Shown one piece after another: positions 58,334 to 64,000 of a stretch of 64,000 nucleotides of DNA; the stretch's first letter is position 1, and the number at the start of each line of letters is the position of its first letter. The DNA comes from Ephemerocybe angulata. Lineage: Eukaryota > Basidiomycota > Agaricomycetes > Agaricales > Psathyrellaceae. The translations under genes were made by a program, and so were the position numbers. The stretch spans positions 124,001 to 188,000 of the forward strand of contig JAACJK010000164.1 in assembly GCA_013368325.1 (NCBI GenBank). Direction: 5' to 3'. The notes beneath the pieces were generated by a model that saw only the letters and a list, made by a program, of their open reading frames with translations, searched no databases and had not been told where the DNA came from.

Positions 58334-59986
58334 GGGTGTTCGTTTCCTCCCCTTGTCGTCCCGTTTTTATATTACCAGTGCAGTATCTCAATCTTTATCT
58401 TTCTCAAAGAACCTGTTTTGCAGCGTATCCCAACTTTACATTGAACAGATGCTAGAAGGATAGCTTCGGGCTTGGGCATCGTGCTGAGCTGCACGACATC
58501 GGTTGGTTCGTAGAGGCTTGTGGTGCAGCGGGGCAACGTCGATGGCAAACGTAGCGGTGGATATTGAATTCAGTGCTGGACTAATTCGATCACGTCCCAA
58601 AAGAACAAACGCCCTGGCACCCCGCCGCCGTCCTAGTGGGCATTCTCTCCGCTGCCGACGAATCAGGACGGCGACTGTTATGAGAATAGGGATGTGTGTG
58701 ATAAGGGCACGGCCCTAGCAAGTAAGCGGGCGGTCGAGCAGCAAACAAGCACCCTCGAGAACGCGCATTGAGTCAGGGCAAGCACCACAGGGAGAGATCA
58801 GGGCTGCTCGCCTGCACTTCCGCTGCCCGCAACGGGAATAGACGGGTTTGGTTGGCGCCAGAGAAACACAAAGAGATGAGGTGCTGCCTGCACATCTTTG
58901 TGTCCGGGAAGCTTTAGACGAGGTGCGGCCGGCCAGCTAGGGAGGGGCAAGGGGTGGAGCAATGAGCCAGGGGACGGATGAGGGATCTGGGATGCGGGGG
59001 ATAAGCGCTAAGCACAAATGGATAGCGTGTGAGCAGAAGAGAGCGAGCCCGAGTCCGTATCGTCCCCCGAGTCGGCGTGAGGAGTCGCCAAAGCCAGAGC
59101 CAGAGCAGGAGCCTAAAGGAGTGACGGAGGGGGGTTGTCGAGCAAAGAGAAGGGACACTCAGACAGCGCATAGACAGACATAGACACCCACAGAGCCACC
59201 CGACCCCCTTCCAAGTCCCACAGGTTTCCAGCGCCGAGCCATGGCGCGTACTCGACAACAATGATGACAACCGACCAACATGCGGGCGGGCGGGCAGCCG
59301 ACCAAAGTGGAGCAAGCTGCACCCCGCCGCGACAACAAGATATAAATGCGTGCCAAGACGTCCGGCCGTAGGAGTGGCAGGGCGCGCCCATTGAATCATA
59401 GATGACGGGTCGTCGGACTGCGGGACAGTGCATCGGCGGTTCAGGCTCCTTCGGTATCGTTGTCGCGTCGGCGATGGCATCGGAAGGGCCAGCGCAAGAC
59501 ATGCGCAAGACCAACGGGTCATGGAAGGCGTCCAGAGGAACAACCAGGGGAACTAAAAACGTCACGGTCGCGCCATGGACAAACGAACCCAAACAAACAC
59601 GACGCGTCCCCGTGCCCCTCCTCTCCCACCCGGGGGCCGGTGCGCGAGGACTAACGACGCTGCTGCTCGGGAACTTGTCCATTTCCCTTCCTCTTTGGCT
59701 TAGCTTAGATAGATAGCTCTCTTGGCTTGGTCTGAGGACGTCGCAGTTCAGGACAGAGGATGGTTTGGTTGATATGCGTTGTTAAGATTCGGTTTTGGTT
59801 GGTTCTAAGAAGTATGTAAGTGCCTACTATGCGAGGGGATACAAGTACATTGAGTGTCTACATATTAATGCTTCGGAGAGGGAGAGTTCATAATGAATGC
59901 ATGGTTCATATGCCAATAGAGAGGATCGAAATCCAAAAAACGAATAATTAAAAGAATAAGAATAATAGCGAACAAGGGCCTGAAGT
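58334..59986. other. intergenic with dispersed repeat copy 2
   Basis: 1.65 kb between RPB7 and the 3' end of the Clp1-like gene. It holds repeat copy 2 (about 58,970-59,085 and 59,570-59,605). A minus-strand frame of 209 codons (58914-59543) is low-complexity and unsupported. Confidence 0.55.
58970..59605 (+). repeat. dispersed repeat, copy 2 (interrupted)
   Basis: Same word order as 54,025-54,190 but with about 0.5 kb inserted between the two conserved halves. Confidence 0.6.
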
Positions 59987-61243
59987 CTATGAAGACGAAG
60001 ACACCCCGCACAACCCCATCGCAACTCCACAAACCTCCCACGCAACCTCAACCGCATCCCACACCTCCTCCTCCACAACCCCCACCGCGCGCGCATTCAT
60101 CCACACGCCCCACACCCTCTCACACATCCTCACCACCACCTCCTTACCCTGCGCAGCCAACACCCTTCCCAGCGCAGGAATTTCTGTAACTTGGGATACT
60201 TCGAGGGTAGGGGGCACTGGGAGGGGGGCGAGGAGCTGCGAGATGAGGGTGTGTGTGTTTTTGTGGTATAGGAAGCCGGCGAGGATGGGGAATGTGGAGG
60301 GCGAGGGGAGGACGAGGGGGACTACGGGGAGGGTCGTCAACGTCATTCCTTCTTGCGTCGATGTTGATGGTGTTGAAGGGGGCAGGGCGGGCATGTTGGC
60401 GCAGTGCGCTGCTAGGACAAGAGCGTGGACGGGGATAACGCTCTGGATCGCAGCCATACACGGCGAAGGGGAGGCGGGCGAGGAAGAGGGTGCGGAGCAG
60501 AGCGCGAGGACGTGCGTCGGTACCTCCACGCATGTTTGGGGAAGCACGACTTGGACGTGCGTTCCTTCGCTTGCCAAGCGCGCTTGAGAGCGCAGTACTT
60601 GGATCCCGGACATTCCCTGGAGCAATCTATGAGGAGGGGGGTAAGTTAAGGATCGACAAAGGAGGAGGGGGGAGGGGAGAAAATGGACGTACGCAGGGCC
60701 TGAATCTTCGAGGTGGTCACGGACGTATTGAGGGGGCACGCCCGCGAGGGAGGCGTCTGCCTGCACGATCTTCGCCGAACAGACTTCGCGCTGTGCGGGG
60801 CGGGGGAGGTCTTTCAGAGCTGAGATCGGTGCGGGTGCCGGTGCCGCTTGAGAAGGAATAGTAGCCTGTGCGCGCGTGGCTGCCGCGCGTACGCCGTAGA
60901 GGAGTGCCTTGGCATTGGCATTGCGCTGGTGCTGCTGCCTGCGAGGGCCGGTGGTAGTGGAGATGGTGATCTTGATAGTGGTGGTGGTAGCTTTCAACGC
61001 CGAGTTGGACGCGCGGCGGCCGAGGCCGGAGCGTTTCTTGTTGCCTTTCGCATTCTTGCCTGATTTAGAAGAAGAAGAGGAGGAGGAGGCCTTCTTCTTG
61101 AGCGAAGAGGTGGAGGAGGATGAGAGGCGCATGCATAGAGGCGCGGAGGTGGGGGCCGGATCTGTGTAGGGGCGCCACGCGGAGCCGGAGCCGGACGCGG
61201 TAGCTTTCTTGGAGGCGATGATGGTGAAGGACGAGGACGACAT
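59987..61243 (-). CDS. Clp1-like protein (mating/clamp development)
   Basis: 396 aa in two exons (61243-60693 and 60626-59987). The 66-nt intron has no stop and keeps frame; removing it gives DSGPALLQGMSGIQV, which fits the family better than the retained reading. The N-terminus is basic, Ser/Thr-rich and low-complexity. The conserved part includes IPVHALVLAAHCANMPALPP, VPLVLPSPSTFPILAGFLY, and a C-terminal VWMNARAVGV...VWDAVEVAWEV. Coprinopsis clp1 is required for clamp-cell formation downstream of the A mating-type homeodomain proteins. Whether this copy has that role or is a paralogue cannot be told. Confidence 0.78.
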   Translation of the reverse strand: MSSSSFTIIASKKATASGSGSAWRPYTDPAPTSAPLCMRLSSSSTSSLKKKASSSSSSSKSGKNAKGNKKRSGLGRRASNSALKATTTTIKITISTTTGPRRQQHQRNANAKALLYGVRAAATRAQATIPSQAAPAPAPISALKDLPRPAQREVCSAKIVQADASLAGVPPQYVRDHLEDSGPAYVHFLPSPLLLCRSLTYPPPHRLLQGMSGIQVLRSQARLASEGTHVQVVLPQTCVEVPTHVLALCSAPSSSPASPSPCMAAIQSVIPVHALVLAAHCANMPALPPSTPSTSTQEGMTLTTLPVVPLVLPSPSTFPILAGFLYHKNTHTLISQLLAPLPVPPTLEVSQVTEIPALGRVLAAQGKEVVVRMCERVWGVWMNARAVGVVEEEVWDAVEVAWEVCGVAMGLCGVSSSS

Positions 61244-62732
61244 TGCAACAGCTGCTGGTTGGTAGTGGTGGTACTTGGTAGACTTGGTGGAGGGGACGTT
61301 GGCTGAGTGCGGGGGCGGGTGGGGAACGAACGAAGTAGAGGATGCCCTGCCGCTCTTTATACGTCGGCGGATTGGTACTTGCCACTTAGACTCCCAACAT
61401 ACTTCTTCGCTTAGGAAAAAGAGGATTGGATTGGTTTCGCTACCAATCCACCTCTTTATTCCCGTCTATAGTAATTCTGCACAGGGGTTCTGCAGAGGGG
61501 AACGTAATGGTTGGGGGGAATTGCCGAGTAAGGGAATTTTGGAGACCAATCCAATCCGCCTTTTCCCAGGTGATTGCGCGGATTGGGGATATGGTGATGG
61601 GCGGTTTTTGCATTGTTGTCCTGATTTGGAAGCGGTTGGCGGGGCTGTCCTTTCTTTGCTTTAGAACGACCATGTGGGGTGTTGCCTCTCCGTCCTTTGT
61701 GCCACTGGTTCTCCTTGCTTGCGTGTGTAAAGAGGCTCTGGATTTCAACTGGAATTGGCGTGACGTGGTTGTTCCTGTTTCGAGTAGCAATGATGGGGGT
61801 TGGGCGGCAAAGGACTTGAAAGCGCCTAGAAAGCGCCTTTGCAGTTGGAATGATTGGTGAGCCGACAGCCTTTGTAACGTTGTATCTTGGTGTTGGTTGG
61901 AAAGGAGCCTTTCGTGCCCTTGTGAGCCGGCAGTTACGCTCGAGAGGCTAGTGCTCGCTCTCCTTTCCTGATTCCTATCGCCGACTCGGACTCGGATATG
62001 GATACTCACGTCGGTGACCAAGGCCAGGACCAAGAGCAGAGACGGTCCACTAAGTATTGACTGCGTAGGCAACCAGCTACTCTGCGTGCAACTGCACCTC
62101 GGACGGACGTACATCCCTCCCCCAATCCCACCCAGTCTCCACTTTCCACGACCACCAAACCTAGCTCTCTCCCCAGCGTGAAGGACTCGTCTACCGCATG
62201 ACAGAGCATGGAACGTAACGGATAGCCTTCACGATCTCTGGCAGGGCAGGCCTCTGCAGGCAGGGGAGGAACTTCTGAGGTCGACGTGGGCGGCCCTCTG
62301 GCACTGTCGACTCACCCCTGGCCACATCGCTCATACCCGCCAACTTGATCTCGAAGCAATATCATTGACTTTACTTTCGCCGCTAATAGTCTCGTGTATT
62401 CAGTTAGTACTCCTCGTCCTGGCCCCGAATCGGAGGATGCGCTTGCTTTGAGAGTCTTGAATGAAAAGCGCTAAGCGCTCAATGATCGATCATCAGGCGC
62501 CCAGTGTACTCGGGGCGAGGGAGGAAGAACAGTTTTACTCTACGGTTATAAAGGGCAGCTCAGGAGTCGTACAGACTTTAGATCCTGGCTTGGGCGGGCT
62601 TAGACATAGCAGTGGGTCGAGATATCTCCTAGCCTGATGTGAAAGGAGAGAAAAGACTTCCCCAGCCCCTGGCCCGCGTGACGTCACGCAATTTCCGAAG
62701 ACGAAGCTGAGCATGATTCCAGTGGTGAAGGA
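61244..62732. other. Clp1-like upstream region
   Basis: About 1.5 kb. A hairpin lies at 61,418-61,457. Frames on both strands around 61,430-62,110 overlap each other and show no domain. No gene supported. Confidence 0.5.
61418..61457. repeat. hairpin upstream of Clp1-like gene
   Basis: aaagagg-att-ggattggt, loop ttcgct, accaatcc-a-cctcttt: a near-perfect stem about 175 bp upstream of the ATG. The half-site accaatcc recurs at about 61,550. It could be a protein-binding site or an RNA stem; no direct evidence. Confidence 0.55.
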
Positions 62733-63322
62733 ATGAGTGACGACGCGGTAAGTCACTGGCTTTGCATATATCAGAATGTACTTACACAAGCTGACTGACT
62801 GTCTTAATATGTGCACGTTTACAGAAGGAAGAGGTCCGTAAGGCAACCAAGATATTGAAAGCTGGGACCAAGTTGCTCAGGGAGGAGCTGAGAGGAGGAA
62901 GAGCGGTAACTAAGGGGAGCTCCCAGCTCAGTCTAAAGATGAATAGTGATGAGCTCCAGGCCCATCTGCAATCGCTACAATCCCAAACCAACGAAATGCG
63001 ATCTCAAGACGCTAAATTGCGAACTCGAAACGCCGAATTGCGATCTCAAACCGCCGAAATTCGAAGGCAGAGCCAGGCTTTGCGACGGGAGCAGCTATCG
63101 AAAGCAGGAACAGGCAAACAGAGGGCACCGGGAGATTTGGATGAGGCCAGGAAGCAGGAATGTGCAGAGGCGAGAAAGGCGTTGGATGCGGTCGACGAGA
63201 AGGATTTTAATTTGGGAGGACCCCTGAGAATCCCGAGGTCGGTCGGATACCAAATTTGGTCATTTCGGGGCTTCAGGGGTGGACAAAATTTCAAAAAATT
63301 TCGGCCCCCAAGGGGTGGATGA
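62733..63322 (+). CDS. small coiled-coil protein with heptad DNA repeats
   Basis: 170 aa in two exons (62733-62747 and 62825-63322). The first exon encodes MSDDA; the intron has a gtaagt donor and acag acceptor, and the frame continues KEEVRKATKILKAG. The centre is a predicted coiled coil made of five 7-residue units of the type S/T-Q/R-x-x-x-L/I/M-R, encoded by five consecutive 21-bp repeats (62,981-63,085). The C-terminus (GGPLRIPRSVGYQIW, then Gly/Arg/Phe-rich) runs into short DNA repeats and may be degenerate. No family recognised. Small size and repeat origin make it possibly young. Confidence 0.55.
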
Positions 63323-63455
63323 GGTATCCGAGCTGAGATTTCGGCGTCTGAGGAGTGGACTACGTATCCGAGCTCCAAAAAATACGAAAAATAAAAATAA
63401 AATCAGAATTTAATCCTGCGCCGGCGAGCGCATACAATACACTATACATAGGTAA

Positions 63456-64000
63456 CTACAACTGGTCTTCATCTCCCTCTGAATTCTTCGCGGCCTTAGA
63501 TAGGGCTGTGAAACGGGTGATAGCTGTGATAATAGCTCCCCTCTGATTGAAGTAATTAGTGAAGACTGACGCAAAGTATTCCGTATCCATGATGATCTTG
63601 GAACCGTCCGAAAGCACTTGAAGCTTTGCAGGTGGGATGCGAACGAGCCAATGGAGGGATGGGATATGCCAAAATCGTGGGAGATTCAGAACTGCGACCC
63701 TGTTCTGCCATACCGAGCGAAAGTGGCGTTGCTGAGGTATCTGCTGATAGATCTGTGCAGAAATATATGAGACTGCACCAATAGAATCAGTCTCTGACAC
63801 CCAGCCATGCTTCGCAGCTTTCCCTCCCCCACGTTCGTAGAATGTGCGCACTGTCACAAATAAGCAAAGATATACATGAGCAGTGCCCCAACGACGAGCA
63901 CTGGTAAGTAGCGTACCTTTTGCAAACAGAACTCGGTGTCCATGGTGGTGAACGAGATGCGGGCCTTCACTTCGTCAGAAACACAGTCCGGTACGTCTTT
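63456..64000 (-). CDS. unidentified gene, 3' part only
   Basis: A minus-strand exon from 63850 to the stop at 63456 reads VRTFYERGGGKAAKHGW... to EGDEDQL. A donor gtacgc near 63916 and acceptor near 63851 suggest an upstream exon (...HGHRVLFAK in the matching phase) that runs towards the window edge. I recognise no domain. The gene is cut by the end of the window and its frame in the upstream exon is uncertain. Confidence 0.45.

Noticed and set aside
58914..59543. 209-codon minus-strand frame between RPB7 and Clp1-like gene
   Set aside because: Low-complexity, overlaps a dispersed repeat and has no homology that I recognise.
61440..62114. 224-codon minus-strand frame upstream of the Clp1-like gene
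   Set aside because: Includes part of a hairpin, competes with a plus-strand frame of similar quality, and has no domain.
1..64000. CRISPR arrays, bacterial operons, ribosomal RNA
   Set aside because: Spliceosomal introns and gene content show a fungal nuclear genome; no regularly spaced repeats or rRNA sequence seen.

Overview
The window comes from a mushroom-forming basidiomycete (Agaricomycetes). The evidence is the gene content: fungal-specific elongation factor 3, a Clp1-like protein, a DUF6533 seven-helix membrane protein, F-box/LRR proteins and short STAND/NACHT NTPases. The introns are mostly 45-80 nt with GTRNGY donors and YAG acceptors. Genus and species cannot be told from the sequence alone.

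Layout. 0.1-8.1 kb: a frameshifted NACHT gene (A), a tRNA-Trp gene with two truncated copies, a short-chain dehydrogenase, a decayed NACHT 3' end (B) and a mitochondrial carrier. 8.5-22.6 kb is a conserved housekeeping block: eEF3, V-ATPase subunit a, and a protein phosphatase 1 regulatory subunit with a CBM21 domain. 23.7-47.4 kb is an accessory region dominated by NACHT genes C, D, E, F, H and I plus the deletion derivative G. The translesion polymerase REV1 sits inside it, between two arms of a roughly 3-kb inverted repeat that each carry one NACHT gene (H and I). 47.7-63 kb: carrier debris, a DUF6533 gene, two divergent F-box genes, RPB7, a Clp1-like gene, a small coiled-coil gene and the end of an unidentified gene.

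The NACHT genes form one family and are the main point of interest. Seven of the nine loci (B, C, D, E, F, H, I) end in a small separate exon encoding a short tail of the form C-x(4-6)-C-x-P-A-C-[KR]. That tail follows a Cys-Asp...Trp-Trp segment. None of the intact copies has the WD40, ankyrin or TPR sensor repeats usual in fungal NLR-like proteins. Four begin with a short exon carrying an F-x-x-A/S-x-N-I-x-F-x-G-type segment, duplicated in C. I read the cluster as a rapidly turning-over set of NLR-like proteins of unknown function. It contains frameshifts, an internal deletion, a mutated splice donor, and scattered pieces of the neighbouring dehydrogenase and carrier genes, all of which suggest repeated segmental duplication.

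Exon models were built by hand from splice signals, frame continuity and family similarity. No alignment or database search was run.
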